Positions 15,361-27,900 are shown, numbered from the stretch's first letter. The stretch: DNA of 64,000 nt from Cyrtodaria siliqua (GCA_037043455.1 JAWPHD010003103.1:62001-126000), one strand, 5' to 3'. A program made the numbers and translations. The notes: generated by a model from the sequence alone, not told the origin.

Positions 15361-16040
15361 ATTTGTTATATTATACCGAATCTGACCAACAAATTAAATC
15401 AATACGTTTTATGATTTATTTTGACATCGTTTTTTTCACACGTCCGTTAATATAGCTATCGGACCGGGCGCCCGGTCAATATGCAACTTTATGGACCGGA
15501 TGACGTCACATTAAACAAAGAGTGGAATATGCAAATGAGGTATAATATTGTGTAATAGTACCGACTTAGTAGATCAATATCATTTTATTTTAGTTTGTCC
15601 TTTGTACGAACAATAACATAAGCTATATGTTAAACAATATTATTACAGACATCCAAGTGTTTTTAAATATGTATTCAGCTGATGCAGTCTTCAAGCCAGC
15701 AAGAGCTTTTTAGGTTATTTAGGTTTGTTAGGTAAGCGTTTATAATACTGCATGGTACAATGAGTAAAAATGGTATGTTCATCCTCACTGGACATAACAT
15801 GTAAACTATTAAAAACTTAAAATAGTAATATGAAACAATGTAATAGTAATAGTTAAATCATTATAACAGGGTAAATACGTGCGCCAGAGCAAATATGTGA
15901 CATTTTGGGCGTCAGAGTGAATGGGTGAGTTGTGTGAGTTGTATAGTATGTATGAATTGTGATTTGTCCTTTTTCATTGTTTAATGTAAACATGTATTTA
16001 TATGACGCGAAACATTTGTTTAAGTCGTGCATAAAGAATA
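15361..16040. other. Palindromic element remainder and LINE 3' UTR
   Basis: Contains the perfect 16-bp palindrome GACCGGGCGCCCGGTC (15462-15477), followed by CAATATGCAACTTTATGGAC, a diverged copy of the arm at 15298-15317. The rest, up to the pentamer tail at 16041, is AT-rich without ORFs and may be LINE 3' UTR. Confidence 0.5.
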
Positions 16041-16066
16041 TGTTCTGTTCTGTTCTGTTCTGTTCT

Positions 16067-16995
16067 AATACAAATGCATTAAATTCTCAGCTATTATAGG
16101 GGTTGTATTGGGTTACAGTGTATTTCAATTTTAGTGTGGCATCGGGTGACCTTTATCCACGCATGCAGCTGTAAATAGAAAATATTCCCTACATGCATTT
16201 GTAAAACGAATATAATCAAGACATGTACGATAGCACCTGCACCAGAACAAACACTAAGTGGCATGTGATATGGGATCGATTATGTATCTCGTTGGTTGCT
16301 TTATAAAGCAAGTGTTGTAAGAAACGGCTTCTAGCACGAGACGTCGCTAAAAATCGCAAGTGATTTAGGTAAATGTGCAACGAGGGAATTCTCCATTTGG
16401 TGTAAGCTCAGACTAATTGGGAACTGCATAGAAAGGAAAAACAGTGGGAAGGGAGTCACTAGTTTTGGGAAGTTGTATACGATGAGGAATAATGAAACAA
16501 TTTTCATTGTTTACGACCAATAACATGGTTGTACTGATTTATAAGAAGCACTTTTAAAAACGAGTGAAACCTCTTCACGTATATATCATGTATCGTGCCC
16601 TCTGCGGCTGACACTGTTGCTCAATAAAGAACGCATGATTCATTTACAATAGAAGTGTTAAATTTGAAAACACGTCTGTAAATTATCGTCAGGCTGCTGC
16701 CACTGGTTTAAAGTTTATGGACTGGACACGAACAATTCGTCCGGACGTACATACCGACCTAGCGCAACTCTATAGTTGCACGGGTTCACCAGTAAGGGAC
16801 AAAAGGAAAATGGTCCTATATTTGGGTTTACATTTTCAAATATGTATACTGAAAGGAAGGGGTTTGGATGTTAGGGATTCGGTGCGTATGGGAGTGGTTA
16901 TTAAACCCTTTGAGAATGATAAAATGGGAATTATTTCGTCAATTTAGGCAACCTTTTTTTTTCTAACAATACATTGTTATAATATCAATGTATAA
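16067..16995. other. No gene recognised
   Basis: One 76-codon ORF (16717-16947) occurs but has no recognisable motif. It looks like a dispersed repeat segment (GGACACGAACAATTCGTCC). Confidence 0.4.
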
Positions 16996-17827
16996 CAAGA
17001 GGTCAATGACCTTGAAGATCTACTGATAGGTTTTTTATAGCTAGATCAGCATTCCTTTGAAGTTTCATGAAAATCCGTCAAGTAGTTTCAGAGGAGTAGT
17101 CGCTACACGTTTTCATTATATAACTCTATGTAAACAAAGATGGCCACTGGCGGCCATGTTGAACGTCAAATCAAAATAATTTTTGACAAGGATCAACATC
17201 ATGTTATACTGATCATTTTAAAAAAAAGTCCCATATTATCAATATCACTTACAGTTTTCAAGAAGTAGTCGCTACAAACTTGTATTTTGAAAATCTATTT
17301 TTAGCCATGGTGGCCATCTTGAATTTCCGGCCGCTCTGAAATTTTTCTAGGATCAATAAGACATCAAGAGCAACATTCTTGTGAAGTTTAATGAAAATCC
17401 GTCAAGTAGTTACAGAGGAGTAGTCGCTGCAAGTGTTTACTAGATAACTCTATGTAAACAAAGATGGCCGCTGACAGCCATTAACATCGAATCAAAACGA
17501 TTTTCGACAAGAACCAACACCATGTCATGCTGATCATTTTAGAAAAGTCCCATATCAGTATCACTTAGAGTTTTCAAGAAGTAGTCGCTACAAACTTGTT
17601 TTTTTTAAATCTATTTTTAGATTTGGCGGCCATCTTGGATTTCACATCAACATAATTTTTTGCTAGGATCAACTAGACTTCATGGGCAACATTTCTGTAA
17701 AATTTCATGAAAATTCATTCAGTAGTTTCAGAGGAGTAGTCGCTACAAAAAAAAAGTTTACGGACAGACGGACGACGGACACCGCACCACGGCATAAGCT
17801 CTGCTGATCTCTGATCAGTAGAGCTAA
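16996..17827 (+). mobile_element. CAAGAGG...AGAGCTAA repeat, copy 1
   Basis: Begins CAAGAGGTCAATGACCTTGA and ends with a GACGGACG-rich stretch (17759-17780), a hairpin (AGCTCT, CTGATC, loop, GATCAG, AGAGCT at 17799-17825) and CTAA. The interior has about two and a half imperfect ~300-bp repeats with the recurrent blocks GAAAATCCGTCAAGTAGTTT, AGAGGAGTAGTCGCTAC and GTAAACAAAGATGGCC. The same termini and interior recur at 36189-37165, and the termini alone at 44593-46470. A subterminal inverted repeat links the 5' CTACTGATA block to the 3' hairpin. No protein is encoded, so it is a non-autonomous element of unknown class. Confidence 0.75.
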
Positions 17828-17879
17828 AAACTGAAATAATCAACAATTAACAGTTATTTTAGTAATTATACACGTTTGT

Positions 17880-18430
17880 CATCTCAGAAGACGGTGCGGG
17901 GTTCGGGTTCAGGAGTGGTTTTCACAAAAGGACGGACAGGCTAATTCAACCTAAGGGACCATGGGGGTTCTAGCCTAACCGGCGCAAATGTATTTCTTTG
18001 ATTTGTCCATGGGCAAGACGCTTATTTACTGAGGACCAACTAGCCATAGAGCAACGTTCCTGAAGTTTCAGGAAAGTAGTAGCCACAAAACTGTCCTTAA
18101 CAATCTTTCTTTTTTTTACCTGTGGCACGATCCTGGATGTACAGTCACCCTGGATTCTAATAAGGACCAGCTACACATCTAAAGCAATATTACTGTATAG
18201 TTTTATGAACATTATCTCATAGTTTCAGAGAAGAGTCGGCACAAAAGTGTCTTTTGAAATCAGTCGTTAGGGTTGGCGGCCAGCTTGGATTTTCGGTTGA
18301 CCTAAAATTTACTTAGGACTAACTACACACCAAGGAGCAACATTCCTATAAAGTTACATAAAAGCAATCAAGAAGTTTCAGAATAGTCACCACGAAAAAA
18401 CAAAAACAAACGGACGGACGGGTGGGCATT
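17880..18430 (+). repeat. Diverged relative of the AGTAGTCGC repeat
   Basis: Blocks such as TCATAGTTTCAGAGAAGAGTCG, TTGGCGGCCAGCTTGGATTT and a terminal CAAACGGACGGACGG (18407-18421) repeat the plan of the preceding element with much divergence. No ORF is present. Confidence 0.55.
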
Positions 18431-18514
18431 TTCAGTATAGTTTTCTCATGTATATATACTTTTTGTAAAAACCACAACATCTTCTAAAACGACCCACATT
18501 TCCCGCGGCTGTTA

Positions 18515-19760
18515 ATAGCATGTATGAATACTGTGAATTATGAAAGTTAAAATTAGAAATAAACCTGTATTTTATTACAATAATTACCTCCTGGAAGTTG
18601 TTGATGCTTTTAGTTATTTGGTTATTAGGTTTAATTATAGTGGTAAATTTAATAAGACCAAAAAACATCTTACTGCTCAAGCAAGAAAATCTATGTTTGC
18701 TGTTATGTTGAAAATACGAAAACTAAATCTTCAAATCGACATTCAATTACAACTTTTTGATAGCCTGGTATCACCCATTTTACTGTATGGGTCTGAGGTC
18801 TGGGACTTTGAGAACAATGCTATAATAACACAATTTCAGTTGAAGTTTTGTAAGTTAACTCTTAAATTAAAACAATCTTCCCCGAGTGTTACGGTTCTTG
18901 GAGAATTAGGTGTTTTTCCCATAGAAGTCAAAATATATTCTAGAATGCTAACCTTTTGGAGTAAAATAGTAACTGGCAACCTGACAAGATTTGTTCAGTT
19001 TTATACAAAATTATATACAGCCTGTATATTAAAGGATATCTATCATTGTCCTTGGAATGAAGGGTAAATCCTTTCTTGACAATATAGGTTGTTCTGAGAA
19101 CTGGATTTCTCAAACTATGGCAAATCTAGATATATTTAAAAAATAAAGTAAACACAATGTTAAACGACCAATTGTATCAGTCATGGAATAGCAGTTTAAA
19201 CGATTCTGTAAAATGTCTTGATTATAGATTGTATAAGTTAGAATTTAAATTAGTAAGCTATATTCCTTGGTGCTTATCACAACAGTTATGTAGATTTAGA
19301 TGTTTGAATAGTAAACTTCCTATTGAAAAAGGACGCTTTCATAATACTGATAGACATAATAGACTATGTATACTGTGTGATAAAAATGAGATTGGTGACG
19401 AATTTCATTATCTTTTCAACTGTATTTTTTTCAAAACTCAAAAAAACATAGATCCCATTTATTATAGTAACCCAAACGTTCTAAAATACGGATAGAACTA
19501 CTTTGATAAAATTATCAAGTTTTATTTAATCAATTATGCTGCAATTTAAATGAACAATCTTCCTTAATACATTCCTCTCATTCTTACGAATTAGAATAGC
19601 TATTATGTATTTGTATTGTGTTTTCAAACCAATTTGTAGTTTTATGTGTTTTATTTGTATTTATGTTTTTTACCATGCTGTTGTATGTTCATTTCTAGTT
19701 TTTCGTTAACTCTTATGCCCATATGGCTTTAAAATAAACTTGTAAACATGTTAACTTGTT
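18515..19760 (+). pseudogene. 5'-truncated LINE copy 3 (ORF2 C-terminus)
   Basis: The coding match starts at about 18521 (YEYCEL, stop, KLKLEIN), before a frameshift into 18540-19067 (KSMFAVMLKIRKLNLQIDIQ, LFDSLVSPILLYGSEVWDFE, LGELGVFPIEVKIYSRMLTF), and continues at 19157-19495 with QQLCRFRCLNSKLPIEKGRF and the CCHC region CILCDKNEIGDEFHYLFNC. The order and the zinc-binding spacing match the ORF2 C-terminus of the LINE at 2.8 kb. The endonuclease and most of the reverse transcriptase are missing, as expected after incomplete reverse transcription. The 3' UTR ends near 19750 with AAAATAAACTTG and lacks the TGTTC tail, so it is a related but separate family. Confidence 0.85.
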
Positions 19761-19859
19761 ATTCAGTGTTACAACTCAAACCCTAAACCCTAGCCCCACC
19801 AACAGCAATGTCAATCCCATGAGATATTCGACATTACATACTTAGTATTTCATCTCAAT

Positions 19860-20640
19860 AATGCAATTAACAGTGGAGACCGGATGTGATCTATATTTCG
19901 TCCGACCCAAAATCCGAACATCCTGCACGAAAGAAGCCAGGTACGCATGTCGTTGCGCAGACATGACGTGACCTATATTTCATCCAAAGTAGGTCACCGC
20001 GACCCGAAAAAAGGAACATTCTGGTGAAGTTCGGTAAAAACCCTGCAAGAAAGGAGCAAGAGGCGCATGTAATAGCGGTTACTGGACGTGACCTATGTTT
20101 CATTGAAAGTAGGTCCACAGCTACCCGAAATTCTGCACATGACGTTAGATGCATATGATCATTCTGGTGGAGTTTGGTGAAAATCCTGCAAGAAAGAAGC
20201 AAGATACACAGGTTGTAGCATGTAGCGGAAACCGGACATGACCTGTATTTTGTCCAAAGTAGGTCAAAGTGAACCAAAATTGTGCACATAATGTTAGATG
20301 CATATAAGCATAGGCATATATACATGTATGTATTTATATCCATGATATGAGGAACATTCTGGGTGAGTTTGGCAATGAAGTTTGGCAATGAAGTTTGGTG
20401 AAAATCCTGAAAGAAACAAGATACGCATGTGTAGCGGAGACCGTACGTGACCTATATTCGTGGAAAGTATTTACAGTTACAGAGATCAGAAATTCTGCAC
20501 ATGATCATACATTATGTTAGATGCATATAAGGAACATTCTGGTTAAAAATGGGCATACACTTAAACATGGCTTGGCCTAACTAGCCTGGCCTCATTGGCC
20601 TGGCCTGGCCTGGCCTGGCCTAAAACTTGTTTACCTTAAT
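19860..20640 (+). repeat. ~170-bp imperfect tandem repeat, four copies, ending in CCTGGCC units
   Basis: Units contain GACCGGACGTGACCTATATT, GTCCAAAGTAGGTCA, GTTAGATGCATATAAGGAAC and TTTGGTGAAAATCCTGCAAG. The block ends at 20590-20630 with a run of CCTGGCC. A related block in partly inverted arrangement lies at 23960-24440. The minus-strand ORF at 19891-20388 is a by-product of the repeats. Confidence 0.75.
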
Positions 20641-22370
20641 TGTTATTGTTCCAGGTCATGTCCTTAGTCAGGTTTGATTGACCAACTTCACAATGAGGGG
20701 CATTCACAAAGGTCTAAACTTCAGATAACTATAATTGATTGCATTGAATTAGCATTGATTATGATATGTCAATGACATTAATCATGAGAAACGTGTAGAA
20801 GGAAGTAACATAAACTTGTGCAAATGGGAATACAATAATATATAAGGATGATATGAATAATAAAATAAATTAATGTTTGAAATTGATAATACGATTGAGT
20901 GATTGATAAATGAATGGCAGGATATACAACAATATATTAATGCAATGATAATGATTCAATAAATAAGTTAAGGATATGTTGGTACAATGATTTTGGAAGG
21001 GTGAATGGTGGATGAATGGTAAATAAAATTGAATAGGTAGTGGGTTAATGGATAGGTGGATGGATGGTTGAAACGGTGAGTGGTTCCATTTTGGTAGGGT
21101 GGATATGTGGATGGGTTGTTGGACGGTAGGGTGTGTAGTGTAATATATGTAGTATTTGATTGCATATATTACCTAAGGGGTCGATAATACATATTTTTTA
21201 TTGTATATGTAATGGGATTATATCATGGATATAATGATTGATGTATATAGATGGGCAGATTAAGAGACCACTAATGGGACAAGCAAAGTTGGTCTCTTAA
21301 TACAGGTGCATTTTCAATATAAAAAACCCAATACACTTGGGACTCAAATGGTGTATAGTCTAAGAGCAGGTGGTATTTTAATAGAGGCGGTATTCGCATT
21401 CAAATGCTATATAATTATGATAGCAACTGATATCAATTGATGTTGGTTGATAATTATGATCCTTTTTGTTTCGCTTTATATTTGTTTTCCCCAACCACAT
21501 TGATTACGCGAAAACTATAAGAGCTATCAGGTCAAACCTTAGCATAGCTGTCCTTTTACCTCAAATATGGGCATTTTTATATTCTGACATTAAAAACTGA
21601 ATTTCAAGGTTACCTTATCTAAAATCTTTGAAAATGATCCTTCGGTCACAATTTTCAAGATGCACAACTCATTTTACAAAATTTGGTTAGTTTGGCCTTC
21701 ATTGTTTAGACATCAATGTAAATTGTGTGAACCATATTTGAAAATAAGATTCTTTAAAGATAGAAACTTGAAACGTGGGATATAATGATCTTTGTGTCTT
21801 ATTTGAATAGATTTTCACATGACCAAGACATGTTTAAAAGTGGTAATAACCGTCGGTTTATGCAAAATGTTTGTGGCAAATGTTAAACAGCATATGAAAG
21901 TTAGAATACTAGTCGACCTTAAAACGAAGGTCAATATTAGATAGCTGTGATTTGCTTGAAGAGCGTTAAAAAGCAGAAAATGTTTAAGTGTTTAAAAGCG
22001 TGTCCTGTTGCTATCGTATTGCTTTACCATATAACTATTTGACCGGATAATAATCACCTTGTAAAACTAAATGTAGTTCAAGGTGATGGGACATTAATGG
22101 GTTCTGTCTGGTCAGATCAGGGTCAGCTCCCTAGAATTGTAAACAAGTTACAATAATGAATGATTGCTGGGATCCATCAAACCACTATTAAATCCGAGTT
22201 CTTTAATATTATAAATCATGTACATTTAAACTTTATTTCAGAGTGATTTTGCATATATTGTTTTCTTTCTAAAATTATGGAATCTTTAATTAAATAACTG
22301 TTGAGGGGAAAATGATATCATTTTATGTTGGGAGCAACTGTTGATTATAAGTCTTTGCAAAACATGTGAC
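20641..22370. other. No gene recognised; TGGA-rich stretch
   Basis: Mostly AT-rich without repeats, except an impure TGGATGGA/TGGTGGAT tract at 20995-21135. A 65-codon minus-strand ORF there is low-complexity (N/T/P/Y) and not a gene. Confidence 0.5.
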
Positions 22371-22500
22371 CTTTGGGGCGGGGCCAGGGTCACCACTTGA
22401 ACAAACTTGATAGAATACCATAAGCTGATGCTACATGTAATATATGAGAGCTATGTGCCTTGTGGTTTCAGAGAAAACAACTGTTTTACCGGTAAGTTGT
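22371..22500 (+). repeat. Dispersed repeat with GGGGCGGGGCCAGGGTCA
   Basis: Shares GTCACCACTTGAACAAACTT, CATAAGCTGATGCTACATGT and AATATATGAGAGCTATG with the segment at 51480-51690. It is short and non-coding, a typical dispersed bivalve repeat module. Confidence 0.6.
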
Positions 22501-22511
22501 TAAAAAAAAAA

Positions 22512-23330
22512 AGTCTCTTTAAGCTAGAGAGATGTCTCTGTAAACTGGAAAGATGTCTCTTTAAGCTACAGAGATGTCCCTTTAAGCTAGAAAGATGTCT
22601 TTTTAAACTAGAGAGATGTCTCTTTAAACTAGAGAGATGTCTCTTTAAACTAGAGTGATTTCTCTTTAAACTAGAGAGATGTCTTTTTAAGCTACAGAGA
22701 TGTCCCTTTAGGCTAGAAAGATGTCTCTTTAAACTAGAGAGATGTCTCTTTAACTAGAGAGATGTCGCTTTAAACTAGAGAGATGTCTCTTTAAACTAGA
22801 GTGATTTCTATTTAAACTAGAGATATGTCTCTTAAACTAGAGAGATGTCTCTTCAAACTAGAGAGATGTCTCTTTAAACTAGAGATATGTCTCTTTAAGC
22901 TAGAGATGTTCTTTTAAGCTAGAGAGATGTCTCTTTAAACTAGGAAGATGTCTCTTTAAACTAGAGAGATGTCTCTTTAAACTAGAAAGATGTCTCTTTA
23001 AGCTAAAGAGATGTCCCTTTAAGCTAGAGAGATATCCCTTTAAGCTAGAGAGATGTCTCTTTAAACTAGAGAGATGTCTCTTTAAGCTAGAGAGATGTCC
23101 CTTTAAGCTAGAGAGATTTCCCTTTATGCTAGAGAGATGTCTCTTTCACCTAGAGAGATGTCTATTTGAACTGGAAAGATGTCTCTTTAAGCTAGAGAGA
23201 TGTCCCTTTAAGCTAGAGAGATGTCTCTTTTAAGTTAGAGAGATGTATCTTTAAGCTAGAGATGTCTTTTTAAGCTAGAGAGATGTCCCTTTAAGCTAGA
23301 GATATGTCTCTTTAAAGAGATTAAGGTTTT
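22512..23330 (+). repeat. 21-bp tandem array (~38 copies)
   Basis: Units contain AGAGAGATGTCTCTTTAAAC with variants AAGCT, GTCCC and ATTTC. Each unit holds a short inverted repeat, AGAGA-TG-TCTCT. The period is a multiple of three, which creates a repeating KLERCLF ORF (22407-22658) without other coding evidence. Degenerate units (AGATATCTCTGTAAG) continue to about 23610. Confidence 0.95.
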
Positions 23331-23610
23331 AAAGGAGCCAAATTATTAACACCAGATATCTCTGTAAGCTAGAGTGATAATAAATTAGTGTTTATTCCCA
23401 AACAAGATATCGGTAAGACAGAAGGATATAATTATATTTAATGTAGAAAGAAGACATCTTCTTACGTTAAAAGGATATATCTATAGCTTTAAGAGATATT
23501 TCTTTAAAATAGAGAGATATCTTTTAAACAATTACAGATATCTCTGTAAGCTAGAGAGGTATTTTTCTAGGCAGCAAGATATCTCTGTAAGATAAGGAGA
23601 AATCTTGTTT

Positions 23611-23930
23611 TGGAATAAATACTATTAAGTTGAGAACTTCTACAAATGTTTACCGACATTTTTTTTTATATATAATTGTTTGTATTTCTTTTAGAATGAA
23701 ATATAAATTATGTGGAGCTAATACATACAGCCAAATATAATATTCAATGTGTCAGTAACTGAAATGTGTTGTTTCAACATGATAACTATCAAATTAATAT
23801 TTCTGAACGACCCTCACAAGGTGTACAATTCCTAACATACTCCGTACAGCTGCATTGTCCCATGAGAGAGGTGCTAACCTTAATATGAGCCACTGACCGT
23901 GTAGAAATAACTTAAATGACCTTGGATACG
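23611..23930. other. No gene recognised
   Basis: AT-rich spacer between the 21-bp array and the next dispersed repeat. Confidence 0.4.
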
Positions 23931-23959
23931 CAAACATTAACCCAAGTTTTGAACCCATG

Positions 23960-24445
23960 ACTCCTTGGCCTGACCTAAACTAGCCCCAAGGGATCAATTT
24001 ATCTTAGGCCAGGCCAGGCCAGGACAGGCTTATGAGGCCAAGCCATGTTTCAGTGTATGCCTGAAAAATGTGCACATGATGTTAGATGCATATAAGGTAC
24101 ATTTTGGTGGAGTTTGGTAAAATTCCTGCAAGAAAGGAGCAAGATACCCATGTCGTAGTGTTGACCGGTAAGTCACAGCAATGTTGCAAATAATGTTAGA
24201 TGCAAATAAGGAACATTCAGGAGAAGTTTGGTAAAACATCTTGCAAGAAAGGAGCAAGATATGCACGTCGTAGTGGAGACCGAATGTGACCTATATTTCG
24301 TCCAAAATATATCACAGCGACCCAAACTGTTGCATTTAATATTTAATGCATATAAGGAACATCCTGGTTGAGTTTGGTGAAAATCCTCAAGTAATAAATA
24401 AGATACAAATAAATGAAAGTCGGACAGACAGATAGACAAACGAAC
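23960..24445. repeat. Second copy of the GACCTATATTTCG repeat with inverted CCTGGCC end
   Basis: GGCCAGGCCAGGCCAGG (about 24006-24025) and the adjoining GGCCAAGCCATGTTTCAGTG are the inverse of the block at 20560-20630. After it come about two plus-oriented units (GTTAGATGCATATAAGG, AATGTGACCTATATTTCG) ending in CGGACAGACAGATAGAC (24423-24439). The two CCTGGCC ends lie 3.4 kb apart in opposite orientation. Confidence 0.7.
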
Positions 24446-24649
24446 ACCCGGATAACATTGTGCTCGCTATGTCGAGATCCATAAATAGGCTCCTCAACAG
24501 TATTTCGAGATCCGTAAACAGGCCCGATAATTGCTATGCAATACAATGTCCCCTACCGGTCATTGTGTGATAATTATATATTTTTTGAGGATAATTAATT
24601 TTCTCCTTAAAAATAAAGTGACACATGAACATGTAAATGCATAATGTTC

Positions 24650-24932
24650 TTTGCAACCGGAGGCCCCGGGTTCAATCCTTCGTGGTGCCACTGAGTTTCA
24701 TCTGTGTGTTCTTGGGCAAGACACTTTCCCTTAGCCTCGTCCGTCGGATGGGGACGTAAACCGGGCGGTCCCGTGACTCCGAGCACGTTAAAGAACCATA
24801 GGAATCTATTCGATAATAAGAGTAGGGCACGGTTTCCGGATTCCTATGTATCCTTCCCCTCTCTCTGGGGCGGCTCTAAATAACCTATCCTCTGTTGATG
24901 AGCCGTTAAATAACATTCAATTCAATTCTATT
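24650..24932 (+). mobile_element. tRNA-derived SINE
   Basis: A pol III B-box-like GGTTCAATCC (24669-24678) is followed by a conserved core, CTTGGGCAAGACACTTTCCC, then GGACGTAAACCGGGCGGTCC, GCACGTTAAAGAACC, GAGTAGGGCACGG, CTCTGGGGCGGCTCTAAATA and a tail of AATTC repeats. This order is that of widespread marine-invertebrate SINEs. The A box is not clear, so the head may be truncated or diverged. It lies immediately before the 145-bp array. A 3' fragment of the same family is at 61035-61140 on the minus strand. Confidence 0.85.
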
Positions 24933-27900
24933 TTAGTAGTAGTGACCTTCACCTTGTCCCCAGTGACCCCAAGCTTCATTGTCATATAAGCTACCTACCC
25001 ATAAAGTTTCATTCCAATATCTCATTCCTAACTGAAGTTATTGAGGGAAAACTGTTTGTCTATTTTTAGTAACAGTGACCTTGACCCCAAAGGCAACCAA
25101 GGCTTTCTTTTCATATAAACTACCTACCCATAAAGTGTCAGTCCAATATCTCATTCCTAACTGAAGTTATTGAGGGGAAACCGTTTGTCTATTTTTAGTA
25201 ACAGTGACCTTGACCCCAGTGATGCCAAATGCAATCCCCAGCTTCCTTTTCATATACGCTACCTACCCATAAAGTTGCATTCCAATCTGAAGTTACTGAG
25301 GGGAAACCGTTTTTCTGTTTTTAGTAACAGTGACCTTGACTCCAGTGATGCCAAATGCCATCCCAAGCTTCATTTTCATAAAAGCTACCTACCCATGAAG
25401 TTTCATTCCAATATTTCATTCCTAACTTAAGCTATTGAGCAGAAACTGTTTTTCCATTTCTAGTAGCAGTGACCTTTACCTTGATCCCAGTGACCCCAAA
25501 TGCAATCCCAAGGTTCCTTTTCATATAAGCTAGCTACCTATAAAGCTTCATTCCAATATCTCATTCCTAACTGAAGTTATTGAGCAGAACGTTTTTTCTA
25601 TTTTTAGTATCAATGTCCTTGACCTTGACCCCAGTGACACCAAATGCAATCCCAAGCTTCCTTTTCATATAAGCTACCTACTCATAATGTTTCAATCCAA
25701 TATCTCATTTCTAACTGAAGTTATTGGGCAGAAATCGTTTTTCTATGTATTTAGTAACAGTGACCTTGACCCCAGTGACCACAAATGTAATCCCAAGCTT
25801 CCTTTTCATATAAGCTACCTACCTATAAAGCTTCATTCCAATATCTCATTCCTAAGTGAAGTTACTGAGTGGAAACTGTTTTTCTATTTCTAGTAGCAGT
25901 GACCTTGACCTTGATCCCAAATATAATCCAAGATTCCTTTTCATATAAGCCAGCTACCCATAAAGTGTCAGTCCAATATTTCATTCCTAACTGAAGTTAC
26001 TGAGCGGAAACTGTTTTTTCTATTTTTAGTAACAGTGACCTTGACCCAGTGTCCACAAATGCCATCCCAAACTTCCTTTTCATATAAGCTACCCATAAAG
26101 TTTCATTCCAATATCTCATTCCTAACTGAAGTTATTGAGGCGAAACCGTTTATTTTTATTTTTAGTAAAAGTGACCTTGATCCCAGTGATGCCAAAATGC
26201 AATCCCAAGCTTCCTTTTCATAAAAGCTACCTATCAATATAACTTTCATTCCAATAGCTCATTCCTAACTAAAGTTACTGAGCGGAAACCGTTTTCTATT
26301 TTTAGCAGCAGTGACACTGACCCAGTGACCCAAATGCAATACCAAGCTTCCTTGTCATATCAGCTACCTACCCATAAAGTTTCATTCCAATATCTCATTC
26401 CTAACTAAAGTTACTGAGCAGAAACCGTTTCTATTTTTAGTAGCAGTGACCTTGACTCCAAATGCAATCCCAAGCTTCCTTTTCATATTTTTAGTAATAC
26501 CCCAGTGACCCAAATGCAATCTAAATACTTTCTTCATATAAGCCAGCTACCCATAAAGTTTCATTCCAATATCTCATTCCTACCTGAAGTTACTGAGGGG
26601 AAAACATTTTCTATTTTTAGTAGCAGTGACCTTGACCCTAGTGACCCCAAATGCAATCCCAAGCTTCCTTTTCATATCAGCTAGCTACGCATAAAGCTTC
26701 ATTCCTAAGTGAAGTTACTAAGCGAAAACTGTTTTTCTATTTTTAGGTGCAGTGACCTTGACCTTGATCCCAGTCACCCCAAATACAATCCCAAGCTTCC
26801 TTTTCGTATAAGCTAGATACCCATAAAGTTTCATTCATATCTCATTCCTAACTGAAGTTACTGAGCGGAAACCGTTTTTCTATTTTTAGTGAGTGACATA
26901 GACCCCAAATGCAAACCAAAGCTTCCTTTTCATATAAGCTTCATACCCACACAGTTTCATTCACATATCTCAGTCCTAACTAAAGTTATTGAGCAGAAAA
27001 CATTTTTCTATTTTAAGTACAGTGACATTTGACCTTGACTCCAGTGACTCCAAATAAAAACCCAAGCTTACTTTTCATATAAGCTACCTACCTACCCATA
27101 AAGTTTCATTCCAATATCTCATTCCTAACTGAAGTTATTGAGCTGCAACCGTTTTCCTAATTTTAGTAACAGTGTCCTTGACCCCAGTGACCCCAAATGC
27201 AATCCCAAGCTTCCTTTTCATAAAGCTACCTATCCATAAAGTGTCAGTCCAATATCTCATTCCTAACTGAAGTTATTGAGGGGAAACCGTTTTTCTATTT
27301 TTAGTAACAGTGACCTTGACCCCAATGATACCAAATGCAATCCCAAGCTTCCGTTTCATAAAAGCTACCTACCCATAAGGTTTCATTCCAATATCTCATT
27401 CCTAACAGAAGTTATTGATCAGAAACTTTTTTCTATTTTTAGGAGCATTGACCTTGACCTTGATCCCAGTGACCCCCAAATGCAACCCCAAGCTTTCTTT
27501 TCATAAAAGACAGCTACCCATAAAGTTTTATTCCAATATCTCATTCCGAACTGATGTTACTGAGCGGAACCGGTTTTCTATTTGTAATAACAGTGACCGT
27601 GACCCCAGTGACACCAAATGCAATCCCAAGCTTCCTTTTCATATAAGCTACCTAACCATGTTTCATTCCAATATCTCATTTCTAACTGAAGTTATTGAGC
27701 AGAATTATTTTTCTATTTTTAGTAAGTGACCTTGATCCCAGTGATCCCAAATGCAATCCCAAGCGTTATTTTCATATAAGCTACCTAACCATAAAGTTTC
27801 ATTCCAACATCTCATTCCTAACTGAAGTTACTGAGCGGGAAACTTCTTCCGTTTCATAAAAGCTACCTACCCATAATGTTTCATTCCAATATCTCATTCC

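Larger units (their letters stand above)
12725..16066 (+). mobile_element. 5'-truncated LINE copy 2, carrying nested insertions
   Basis: Pieces of a LINE ORF2 C-terminal region occur in order: 12730-12855 (KGLKALNILI, LFDAFVDSILS), 13072-13252 (YGSEIWGF continuing to RYPLHILRYVKTIKYWSKV), 13295-13537 (CERGMKNWARNVKTIL, KQKLIDCFVQKWNTDV), and 15147-15280 (LKLRTAMSRLRLSSHRLRIE, TGRY). The 3' end is probably the (TGTTC)n tail at 16041-16066, the same type as the LINE at 2.8 kb. The gaps are filled by a MITE, a Tc1 element and a palindromic segment. Several stops and frameshifts show it is dead. That all pieces are one copy is inferred from order, frame continuity across the insertions and the matching tail. 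Confidence 0.75.

Noticed and set aside
19780..19796. Telomere-like AACCCTAAACCCTAG
   Set aside because: Only two imperfect repeats, not the metazoan TTAGGG form in array; chance.
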